From: Pelagomonas calceolata
Taxonomy: Eukaryota; Sar; Pelagophyceae; Pelagomonadales; Pelagomonadaceae
Length of the DNA stretch: 64,000 nucleotides
Assembly: GCA_918797485.1 (NCBI GenBank)
Contig: CAKKNE010000002.1
Span: 4,430,501 to 4,494,500, forward strand
Direction of reading: 5' to 3'
Shown piece by piece: positions 8,791-16,492 of this stretch (position 1 is its first letter; each line of letters begins with the position of its first letter). The translations under genes and the position numbers were made by a program. The notes under the pieces are model-generated. The model searched no databases. It was not told the DNA's origin and saw nothing but the letters and a program-made list of their open reading frames with translations.

Positions 8791-11094
8791 TTAGGCCGGC
8801 GCCGTGAACGTCGTGAACGTCTCCGGCACCTGTAACACACCGCGAGAGGCACGATCGACCAGATCCGAGATGTTGGCAGAAGCCAGGTTCGCCGCCGCGC
8901 CGCCCTTCGACGCCGCCGCGACGCCGCCCAGCAACTGCAGCAGCTCGCCGGCGGGCCGCCCGTAGGCCTTCAGCAAAAAGGGCGCCGCCGTCTCCAGGAA
9001 CGCTACGAGAGGAGGCAATGCCGCGTCGGCCTCGGCGAAGGAGTCGTTCGCCGCGCGCGCGAGCCAGCACCACGCGGCTCCTAAACCTCCAAAAGGATGG
9101 CCTCGCATGGACGGCGTGTCCACAATACACAGCGCAGCACACAACGCCGCCGTTTTTGAGGCATCAGGGCCTTCGCACGGCTTCGATAGTGATGAGGGAG
9201 ACGCGTCCCGGAGCTTGGCCTGAAACAATTCTCGTCTGAAGGACGTAGTATCCTTGGCCACGAACTCGCAGACGCAGGCCGCGAGGGCCCAGACGTCCTT
9301 GCGTCGATCGAAGGTCTCTCCAGTTAATTTCTCGAGGAGCTTGTCGCAGGCCAAGTGGGCGGCAAATCTAGATACGGTCCCGTCGTCGACGCCGCATTGC
9401 TGCAAGGCGGCGCCGTGGGCGACATGCAACGGCTGCGACGCACTACCTCCACCGAAAGCACCGAAGGGGTTCGACGGCGCCTTCGTCTTGCGGCCGAGGG
9501 GATCCTCGACGAGGTCACTCAACGTTTCGGCGCACTTGAGGGCCGAGGCGCAGTCGTTGCCCACGCTGTTGACGGCGGCGCCGACCTTCTTTTTGAGGGC
9601 CCGCGCGAGGGGCTTTAAGGTTGTTTGTGACGTGAAATTTGCTGCGGCTAGCTGGGCCTCGGTCTGCGCGGCTCGGGCTCGGGTTTCGGCGTCGGCGGTG
9701 GACGGCGCCGGCGCGGCCGGCGTCGTCACCGGGGTCGCCGCGGGAGCGCCAAACCCGCCGAGCTGCGCCGCGTACTTCTTCTGGAGCCGCGCTATTAATT
9801 CAGCCTCGCGGCCCGCGTATTTGGCCAGTAAATTGTCGACCTCGCCGAGCTTTGTGGGGTTGCACTTCTCGTAGATCGCGACGACTTGTGATCGAGCGTC
9901 GCCGCCGCCGGTCCCGACGGCCGGCGCCGCGGGCGCGGCCGGCGTGGCGGGGGCCGCTGCGGGAGCGGCGGCCGGAGCACCGAAGGCCGGCGCGGCGGCC
10001 GGCGCCGGCGCCGGTGCACCGAACGCCGGCGCCGGCGCCCTCGCCACCGGCACGGCCGCGAGCTGCTTCAAAGCGTCGTCGAGCTTTGAGATTGCGTCGG
10101 AGGCCGCTCTTCCCGCCTGAGACGTTTCCGTCAGCAAACCGCACTTTCTACTTTTCAGCAGCGCGAGCTGCTCTGTCAAACCGCGGCGCGCCTCCGTGAA
10201 GGCCTCCTCCGTTGTGGCTTTCCGAGCACTGCTCAGGTGTTTCAGGATGGCAGCCACACACTCTTTCGCGCGTTTTATCGTCGAGAGGTCCTCGTCCCTC
10301 AGACCATCTAACGCCTCCAAACTCTCGAGGTCGTCCCAGGCCTCCGGCGAAGATAGCACTTGACGCGCCTCGTGCTGGAGCTTCGCCGCGGCCTCGGCCT
10401 CCTTCCGGCGGCTCCGTTCGTGCTCAATCGCCTCGCACCGTTTTTTGGACTCGGCGTGCCTCAAAGCTGCCTCGCGCCGCGCCCGCTCCATGTCCCGTCT
10501 TATATCTTGATCTTGGCGCTCCTTTACTTCGAGCGCGGCTTTGTCGGCGAGTTCCAGCGCCCTCATAGCAGCTTCTGGTGGAGGGCAGTCGCCGGCGTCG
10601 CCCAACGCTTGAATTCTAGCGCGGAAGGGCGCTAGCTTTTTCTCAGAACGTTTCTGCGCTTCCCTATCTCTTAACAGCTGTAATTCCAAAGCGCACTGCC
10701 TTAAACGGCAGGGCGGCGGCTGCTGTATCGGCGGCGGTTCGCTCTTGAGGAACTGGCGCGGCGGTGCCTTGGCTATGACCGCTGCGTCGTCGTCCGAGGA
10801 GTCCTCGCCGAGGCTGAAGCGGACCATCGTTTCTTCTTCGGGCCGCGCGGGCAGCGCTGCAGCGTTTTGCGGTGCTTGTGGCTCCCAACCCAGTCTTTGA
10901 GCGGCGCGCGCTAACCAGTCCCGTTTTTTTACGAGCGATGCCTTCGAGCGAAGGCTCGGGCGCGCGTACGTCGCGCTGGAGCGCCGAATGAAGCCACAAA
11001 TGGCTTTGCGCGGCCGCGCCGCAAACACCTCCGGGGTAAGTCTACCATACCGATATCTTACTGATACCTTCCCCGGCGGCCGAGCGGCACTCAT
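8791..11094 (-). CDS. GLE1: GLE1-like mRNA export factor
   Basis: GLE1 works at the cytoplasmic face of the nuclear pore, where it activates the DEAD-box helicase Dbp5/DDX19 during mRNA export. The start is placed at MSAARPPGKVSV (767 residues); a longer frame would run into the divergent neighbour. Residues about 140-290 form a charged coiled coil as in GLE1. The C-terminus carries the GLE1-type signature: GHPFGGLGAAWCWLARAAN matches the family pattern of G/HPFG..GW.WLA..LN, preceded by KLTGETFDRRKDVWALA. Between them is an unusual stretch of GAPAPAP and FGAP words (about 365-430) and a unit EKCNPTKLGEVDNLLAKYAG, seen in many stramenopile proteins. The FG-like words could bind transport receptors, as in nucleoporins. 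Family assignment is fairly firm; the FG function is inferred. Confidence 0.7.
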   Translation of the reverse strand: MSAARPPGKVSVRYRYGRLTPEVFAARPRKAICGFIRRSSATYARPSLRSKASLVKKRDWLARAAQRLGWEPQAPQNAAALPARPEEETMVRFSLGEDSSDDDAAVIAKAPPRQFLKSEPPPIQQPPPCRLRQCALELQLLRDREAQKRSEKKLAPFRARIQALGDAGDCPPPEAAMRALELADKAALEVKERQDQDIRRDMERARREAALRHAESKKRCEAIEHERSRRKEAEAAAKLQHEARQVLSSPEAWDDLESLEALDGLRDEDLSTIKRAKECVAAILKHLSSARKATTEEAFTEARRGLTEQLALLKSRKCGLLTETSQAGRAASDAISKLDDALKQLAAVPVARAPAPAFGAPAPAPAAAPAFGAPAAAPAAAPATPAAPAAPAVGTGGGDARSQVVAIYEKCNPTKLGEVDNLLAKYAGREAELIARLQKKYAAQLGGFGAPAATPVTTPAAPAPSTADAETRARAAQTEAQLAAANFTSQTTLKPLARALKKKVGAAVNSVGNDCASALKCAETLSDLVEDPLGRKTKAPSNPFGAFGGGSASQPLHVAHGAALQQCGVDDGTVSRFAAHLACDKLLEKLTGETFDRRKDVWALAACVCEFVAKDTTSFRRELFQAKLRDASPSSLSKPCEGPDASKTAALCAALCIVDTPSMRGHPFGGLGAAWCWLARAANDSFAEADAALPPLVAFLETAAPFLLKAYGRPAGELLQLLGGVAAASKGGAAANLASANISDLVDRASRGVLQVPETFTTFTAPA

Positions 11095-11188
11095 CCGCCG
11101 CGCCGCGGCTCTCGGGCCGCTGCGAACGACTTTGCAGCGCACCCGGGCAGCCCCCAGGCGCCGTCGACGCTGCCCCACCACAGCGACG
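11095..11188. promoter_or_regulatory. Very short divergent promoter region
   Basis: Only 94 bp separate the GLE1-like start (minus) from the next start (plus). Both promoters must lie here or inside the neighbouring coding sequence, which suggests shared control. Confidence 0.4.
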
Positions 11189-12212
11189 ATGCCCGAGAAG
11201 CGCCTCACGCGAAGCAACCACCGGACCCAGCAAGCATTAACAAATCACCCGGCCATCATCGCCTATGTGTGTGTAGGACTCGTCTTTTGTATTGTAAGTT
11301 GCTTCAAAGTCTTCGGCCATAGACGGAGGAGAAAGTTCAGCAAGAAGCAATTGGACCGGTTGCGGGACTGGCGCGATGGGCGCGCGGAAACCAAAGTAGA
11401 ATCCCAAATACGCAAGATGAAGGACAAACTCAAGACCATGAAGCAGCGGCGACGGTTAGAAAGAGGGAGAGATGCGCATGAGCGACTGTTGGACGAGGCG
11501 GAGGCGCGGCGGGACGCTCGAGGTCGAGAGGTCTACGGCGACGAGTGGGACAATCCGGACAACGACGGTACGTAGACAGCGTCCTTTCAACGAGTGCGTG
11601 CTTGCATTGCGGTGCAGCACCCGAAGACGTCGGTCCCTGTTGAGGGAGTCTCTCCACCAAAGTTCGGTGACGAACATCAATACCAAAAAATGAGAATAGG
11701 TCAAGACTGATACGTCGTGACGACGAGAGACGCCCGAGAACATCACCGAGAGAGAGAGTTTCAGACGACGCGCGCCGCAGTGTATGATCGTCAAACGCGC
11801 AGGCGTGCCCATCCGCGACCTGTTTGCGCTCAGCGACGGCGAAGTAAGGCAGTTGCAGCTCGAAGCGCGCAATAAACGAGCTCTGGACGCGGCGAAGAAG
11901 CTTGAACTCGTGGAACGGTCAAAACCCAAACCGCCGCCCGGGCCGCCGCCTCCCACGAAGAAGCCGCCGCCGCCCCCGGGACCGCCGCCGGGCGTCTACC
12001 CCTTCACACCTAGACCGCCGGAGATCCCAGCAGGTACTCGGTTCGTGTCGACGCCGCGCGAGGCGTTCGGCGGCGTCGAGGAGGAGAAGGGCGGGAGTGC
12101 TGTTCAACAGCTCCGGGCGCGGCTCCAATCACCACGACGTGGACCGCGGGGGCCTCCACCCCGAGGACCGCCGCCGCCGGAGCGCGGCGCGCGCGGGCCC
12201 CAGCTTGTGTGA
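11189..12212 (+). CDS. Single-TM protein with basic coiled coil and proline-rich tail (2 exons)
   Basis: Exons 11189-11567 and 11803-12212 give 262 residues. The donor is GTACGT, and joining in phase 1 to an acceptor ending CGCGCAG keeps the frame into GVPIRDLFALSDGEV. Residues about 19-42 (HPAIIAYVCVGLVFCIVSC) are a transmembrane segment. A strongly basic coiled coil follows (KMKDKLKTMKQRRRLERG), then an acidic link. The second exon has a helical part and a proline-rich tail (PPPGPPPPTKKPPPPPGPP) that could bind profilin, SH3 or WW domains. No family is recognised. A short lumenal N-terminus, one membrane span and a long basic cytosolic tail resemble the layout of ER proteins such as VIMP, but sequence similarity is weak. 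The intron-free reading ends after about 10 more bases, supporting splicing. Confidence 0.6.
11568..11802 (+). other. Intron of the single-TM gene
   Basis: A 235-nt intron, GTACGT to CGCGCAG. It carries words shared with other introns here (AACATCACCG and a GAGAGAGAG run), but no clear copy of the CGCCATCGACGCGAC core. It is possibly an old, degraded introner. Confidence 0.55.
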
Positions 12213-12905
12213 GTAATGTGTGTAGTTTGATGAGGTCTGGCGCGTCCGTCGCGGTCCGGTTGTTGGGGGCGGTTTCTTCGGGAGACGCGAGCTTGGGTGG
12301 TTGTCGTGGGCGCTGGTGAAGTTTTGGCGTCTTAGGAGGCCTGCAGATACGTGTCTGGACCGATCGTAGCTAGCGGTAGTAAGACACTAGACGGCCCAGC
12401 CCAAATTGACTGTGTTTTATCGCGGCCGCGAGTGCTGGCGGAGCACTGAGGGGCCAGCCAAATGGCCTAGTTTTAGCTTTGGAAAATCCGATAAGGTTTT
12501 AAAAAGACCGCTCGGGCCCTAACTTGTGCGGCGGCGGCCCGCGGCGTGCGTAATAGGGCGGCGTCTGAAAAGCTAACAACAAAGCTGGCTTAACAAAAGC
12601 GCACCACGCCTTTTTGAAAAATAAATATGCAGAAGTGTTTGCAAGGTCGACGCGCGCCTGTGATAATTTTTTGGTGCATGTCAAGGGCCCGCAAGCGCTT
12701 GGCACCCAGCAACATTTTCGCGGTAGCACGCGCGCGGCCGCAGCACTCGAAGACCCAATGTGCAGTGGAATCGCCGCCGCACCGATGCTCGCGGCATACA
12801 CACGCATCCGAAACCGAGCGCTCGTTGCAAAACGGCTGCGGGAACCCCCAGCCACCCTCGTGACGTGCGAGACACGCGAAACCGCCCGCAGGTGACCTCG
12901 GCGCC
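12213..12905. other. Intergenic region with one hairpin motif
   Basis: About 690 bp with no convincing gene. It holds one copy of the recurring 22-25 bp hairpin (12369-12390). Open frames on the minus strand between about 12,500 and 13,300 run through the next gene's first exons and its intron and were not accepted. Confidence 0.5.
12369..12390 (+). repeat. Intergenic hairpin motif, copy 1
   Basis: Reads GCTAGCGGTAGTAAGACACT followed by AG. It is one of six near-identical copies in this window, all between genes. The last base of the right arm differs from the other copies (A in place of C after CTAG). Confidence 0.6.
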
Positions 12906-15081
12906 ATGGTCAAGGACGACACGGGCCCGGCCGTGTCGACGCGGAAGCGCAAGGCCGAGGAGGAGCACGTCCAGCCGCTCGGTGCGTACTGCAGCGTCTG
13001 AAACATCACCGCGGGGGCGCGGACGGCGCGGCCGTGAGAGAGAGTCGCTGCGGTCGCGTCGACGCCGTCGCCGCGACACACATGGAAACCCGTCGCATCC
13101 GCGCAGACCTCGGCAAGGAGCAGGCCGACCCGCGCGCGCCCGGCGCGCCCGCGGCGCAAAAAGCGGACTGGGCCGACAAGTACAAGCAGACGGGATTGAA
13201 GCCCGAGGGCTTGCGGCAGGCCTACGACGGTGATCCCACGGGTGCCATGGGGTTGATGGAGCACCGAATTGCTTCAAGGCATTTAACAGTAACAAACGCC
13301 ACTCCCCACAAGATCCACTTCTCGCTGGAAGTCGGCGAGGTCTGGGACTGGGAGATGATGCACCCTTCTACCTCACATACGTTCCCTACCAGACGGAGAC
13401 TGCCCTTCGCTTGTTCGAGCTTCACGTCGAAGGAGCACTACCACGAGCATGCCGCGTACCTAGAGTCGGTACCGAGGGACGACACGCCGCCCATCTACAA
13501 GATCGTAGCCGTCGGGAAGGACGGCGACCACAAGCTCGTGAATAGTGACGGCGACGCGTGCCCGACGGAGGCTCCTGACGAGTCTGATTTGATGGCCATG
13601 ACGATCGCGGAGCTGGAATTGCAGACGAAGCCGCCGCCGCCTCCCACACCTCCGCCCGACGACCCCGACGACAAGAAGACGTTTACTGCCGCGAAGCTCA
13701 AAAGTGCGAAGAAGGCTCTGGACGACGCGGAAAAGCTCCCGGAAAAAACGGACAAGGAGCAGCGCATCAAGGCTCGCATCGTCCGCCAGACGACGCACGC
13801 CCACGAGCAGGCCAAGAAGGCCAATGAGCATGCCATAAAATTCAGCGACGACTTCGAGAAGAAGAAGAAGGAACGGTCCGCGACTCGGCGTAGGAATTGC
13901 CCTTGAACTTGTGGTCGCGTCGCGATGCCTCGACGCCGTCGACGTGGCCGTCGGAGCGTCCACGCGTCGCGCGAGAGAGCTACGACGGCGTCGGTCGCGT
14001 CGATGGCGTCTTCATGAGACCACGCCGCCTCCACGTCGTCGTTCCACGCAGGGAGGACGCCGCCGAGAAGAAGGTCAAGGACGCCCGGGACCTGCTCGAG
14101 CAGGCCGAGAAGCGCCAGAAGGAGGCGGAAGCCCTACCTGAAGGTACGGATCCCGAGGCCGCGGCGAAGGCGTCGCAGCACGCGAAATGTGCCATGACAA
14201 TCAAAGGCTGCAAGAAGCAGGTCGACGCGGCGCTGGCGGACCAGAAGAAGGTCGCGGACGTCGAGGTGTCGCGGCAGTTGGAGCGAAAAGTGGAACAGAC
14301 GTCTCGAGCCGTAGATCGCCTGAAGAAGGATCTTGATCAAGCAGAAAAATTACCGGACGATAGTGCGAAGGAGAAGAAGGCCAAGACCAAAGCTGTGGAT
14401 AAGGCCAAGAAGGACCTGGAAAAAGCTAAATCGGAGAACGAGGTCGCGGTCAAGGCTCGCGACAAACCGATCCAAGAGGCTCTGCAGCGACGCATCGACA
14501 AGTGCCAGAAACTAATCGACGAGGCGGAGAAGATGCCCGAGACCAATGATCAAGAAAAACAAATGAAGCTGCATCGCATCGAGCAGTGCAAGCGCGCCAA
14601 GGCGAAGGCCGAGAAAGAGAGGGACAAGGCCTTCCCGAAGCCGAAGGAGGCGCCCGCGCCGGCGCCGGCGCCCGCGCCTGCTGCTGCCGACGCCAAGGTC
14701 AAGGAGGAGAAGACGGACGGCGACGGCGACGCGAAGATGGCCGAGGCGCCCGCGCCCTCCGAAAGTGTCGCGGAGGGGCGGCCGCGGCGCGGCGCGGCGA
14801 CGCCGAAGGCCGAGGCGCCCGCACCTGCTGCTGCGAATGGCGACGCGTCTCCCGAGAAGGAGGAGGCGCCGGCGCCGGCGCCTCGAAGCACGCGGCCGAA
14901 GCGCGGCCGCGCGGCGCGCGAGGAGTCCGAGGCGCCGGCACCGGCCGCGGCGGAGGAGGAGGGCGGCGACGACGAGGAGGAGGAAGAGGAGGAAGAGGAG
15001 GAGGCGCCGCGGCGGCGGCCGACGCGGCGCGCGGCCTCCGCAGCCAAACAACGGACGGCGGACATGATGGACACGAGCTGA
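12906..15081 (+). CDS. Coiled-coil protein with AEKLP repeats and an Ala/Pro-rich acidic tail (3 exons)
   Basis: Exons 12906-12981, 13107-13875 and 14052-15081 encode 624 residues; phases 1 and 2 match at both joins. The start MVKDDTGPAVSTRKRK has a good context (GCCATGG). Residues about 30-180 form an unrecognised globular part with aromatic and His residues (EVWDWEMMH, SKEHYHEHAAYL). From about 220 to 450 the protein is a charged coiled coil with about four copies of a 35-50 residue unit centred on (D/E)AEKLPE.TDKE (DDAEKLPEKTDKE, DQAEKLPDDSAKE, DEAEKMPETNDQE, and a longer EAEALPEGTDPE). The tail has EAPAPAPAPAPAAADAK-type blocks, R-P-R-R-G patches and a poly-Glu run, as in chromatin or nucleolar proteins. 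No family is recognised; a nuclear role is a guess. Both introns are introner-like. Confidence 0.7.
12982..13106 (+). mobile_element. Introner-like intron in the coiled-coil gene (intron 1)
   Basis: A 125-nt intron, GTGCGT to ATCCGCGCAG. It holds a GCCGTGAGAGAGAGTC word and a palindromic core (GTCGCGTCGACG facing GTCGCCGCGAC, about 13054-13077), both shared with introns of other genes. Confidence 0.65.
13876..14051 (+). mobile_element. Introner in the coiled-coil gene (intron 2), class 1
   Basis: A 176-nt intron starting GTCCGCGACTCGGCG and ending CCACGCAG. Positions 13992-14029 are identical over 38 bases to 54231-54268 in intron 10 of the giant gene. It also holds the GACGCCGTCGACGTGGCCGT module found in several other introns. 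Splicing it out restores the frame. Confidence 0.8.
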
Positions 15082-15425
15082 TGATGTTCCCGCCGTCCCT
15101 ACGTTATCTAACCACCCCCGCGACTGGCTTCGGGGTGAGAAATAAAAATACAAAAGTAACTGGCAGTGTCGGCGTGAGCGTTACTGAAGCTTTCTTAGCT
15201 AGGCCGTGTCCGAGTCCGCGTGACCGTACGCCCGCGGGCCCGATGTATCATATATGCGCCCTTATATTTATCACCACACAGGACGACGCCTGGTCTCTCG
15301 CTACGCGATAGTATTGTATAAAATATATATATGTAGTATTATACCTACGGTACCTATACTGGCATGTAGTAGCTGGTACCCATACCTATGGCTCTACGCT
15401 TTTTTAGTTGTGCGCGGCCTCGCGA
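15082..15425. other. Intergenic region with an AT-rich patch
   Basis: Mostly featureless, then unusually AT-rich from about 15,300 to 15,400, with repeated GGTACC and TACCTA words. The patch probably contains the promoter of the following small gene. Confidence 0.45.
15314..15333 (+). promoter_or_regulatory. TATA-like element
   Basis: TATAAAATATATATAT lies in an otherwise GC-rich region, about 95-110 bp upstream of the ATG at 15426. The position suits a core promoter, but there is no direct evidence of transcription start. Confidence 0.35.
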
Positions 15426-15716
15426 ATGCCATTCCCGCGGCGCGTTTACGACCCGCCGCCCGCGACCAACGAGGAGATCGCGATCGTACTGCGGAAGCTC
15501 CAGATCTGGCGGAAAGAGCTCAAGGGACTACTCATTAGCATTACGCCACGCAACACCCCGACCGAGCTTATTGCCCATATCCTCGGCTTTGTCGGCTTCG
15601 ATCCCCCTCAAGAGTTATCAAAGGAGGAGCGGAAACTCACGCTCACAGAGTGTCGCGACCCGACGCGCGCTCGGCTGATCTACGTTTGCATCTACGTTTA
15701 TTTACAACCAGCTTAA
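15426..15716 (+). CDS. Small F-box-like protein
   Basis: A 96-residue frame starting MPFPRRVYDPPPATNEE. The first half is helical (EIAIVLRKLQIWRKELKGL), and the segment TPTELIAHILGFVGFDPPQ resembles the start of an F-box (P.EL...IL.F). F-box proteins link substrates to SCF ubiquitin ligases. The stop lies two bases before the ATG of the isochorismatase gene. It could therefore be an upstream ORF in that gene's leader, an alternative first exon, or an independent gene. The codon pattern looks coding at least up to KEERKLTLTEC. Confidence 0.45.
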   Translation: MPFPRRVYDPPPATNEEIAIVLRKLQIWRKELKGLLISITPRNTPTELIAHILGFVGFDPPQELSKEERKLTLTECRDPTRARLIYVCIYVYLQPA

Positions 15717-15718
15717 AC

Positions 15719-16484
15719 ATGGCCCTCTCCACGGTGCGCCGAGCGGCATTTGTCACTCTGGACCTCCAGCCCTTAATATGCTCGTTCATGGACGACGGCC
15801 AGCGCGACGCCCTCGTCTCGCGTGTGAACAAGACCATGGCGCAAGCGCGCGCCCACAACGTGCCGATCGCGCACGTGAGAGTAGCGTTCCAGCCCGGGCA
15901 CCCTGAAATTCACGAGAGCCATCCGATCATGGGCCCCGCGAAGCAAGGAAACGTGTTGGCGCGGCCGCGGCGTCAACTTAAGCGTCGGGACCGCGCGTCG
16001 ACGGCGTCTCGCTAAAAAGGATCCACTCAGGTTGACGGCACGCCGGAAGCGGCGCTACTCCCAGAGCTCGACCGCGACGCGAGCGAGCCGGTTTTCACCA
16101 AGGTTCGTGTCAACGTTTTGCCCGTGTGGAAATCAAGCGGGAGTCGTCAGTGTGGGGCGCCTGTCAGTGAGTTTGATTTCCACACAGGCATTCACGACGA
16201 CGGGCCTCGCGTCCTGGGTCTCGGCGCACCAGACGACGGAGCTCGTCATGTGCGGCGTCGCCACGGGCCTGGTGGTATTGAAGACGGCCGTCCACGCCAT
16301 CGACCAGGATTTGGAAGTGACTGTGCTGTCGGATCTGTGCGTCGACGCAGACCAAGCACGCCACGACGCGTGCATGGACGCCGTCTTCCCGACGCTCGCG
16401 CGGGTCATGCCCAGCGACGAGTGGCTGGCGACGCTCGGTTCCCCGCAGAAGACCGCCGCCGGCGCGCTGCGAGGACTCCTCTAG
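15719..16484 (+). CDS. Isochorismatase-family cysteine hydrolase (3 exons)
   Basis: Exons 15719-15952, 16031-16102 and 16188-16484, all joined in phase 0, give 200 residues, the usual length for this fold. The family (nicotinamidases, ureidoacrylate and isochorismate hydrolases) uses an Asp-Lys-Cys triad: Asp15 (FVTLDLQ), Lys102 (EPVFTK) and Cys124 (ELVMCGVATG, with the family's typical cis-peptide region before it) are all present. Residues after the Cys (VLKTAVHAIDQDLEVTVLSD) match the fold's VR.TA.DA...G..V.V..D pattern. The substrate cannot be told. The enzyme is probably cytosolic because no leader is seen. It converges with SF3B2, with 8 bp between stop codons. Both introns are short, and the second is a terminal-inverted-repeat introner. 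Confidence 0.85.
15953..16030 (+). mobile_element. Introner-like intron 1 of the isochorismatase gene
   Basis: A 78-nt phase 0 intron (GTGTTGG to CACTCAG) with a CGCGTCGACGGCGTCTCG core at about 15991-16008, a variant of the repeated intron motif. Confidence 0.55.
16103..16187 (+). mobile_element. Terminal-inverted-repeat introner in the isochorismatase gene (intron 2)
   Basis: An 85-nt phase 0 intron. GTGTGGAAATCAA near the 5' side is the exact inverse of TTGATTTCCACAC at the 3' side, and the right arm runs straight into the acceptor (CCACACAG). The same arms recur at 52,650 and 52,873, and the right arm recurs in the NDH2 intron. Confidence 0.75.
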
Positions 16485-16492
16485 GAGAAAAT

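Noticed and set aside
12499-13295. Cys/Arg-rich minus-strand frames in front of and over the coiled-coil gene
   Set aside because: They cross the accepted first exons and an introner, and no zinc-finger spacing could be matched.
14512-15153. Long minus-strand frames opposite the coiled-coil gene (and similar frames opposite the ARM, GLE1-like and NDH2 genes)
   Set aside because: GC-rich coding DNA opens the antisense frames; their translations are Arg/Ala/Ser-rich with no domain, while the plus frame has clear repeats and consistent splice phases.
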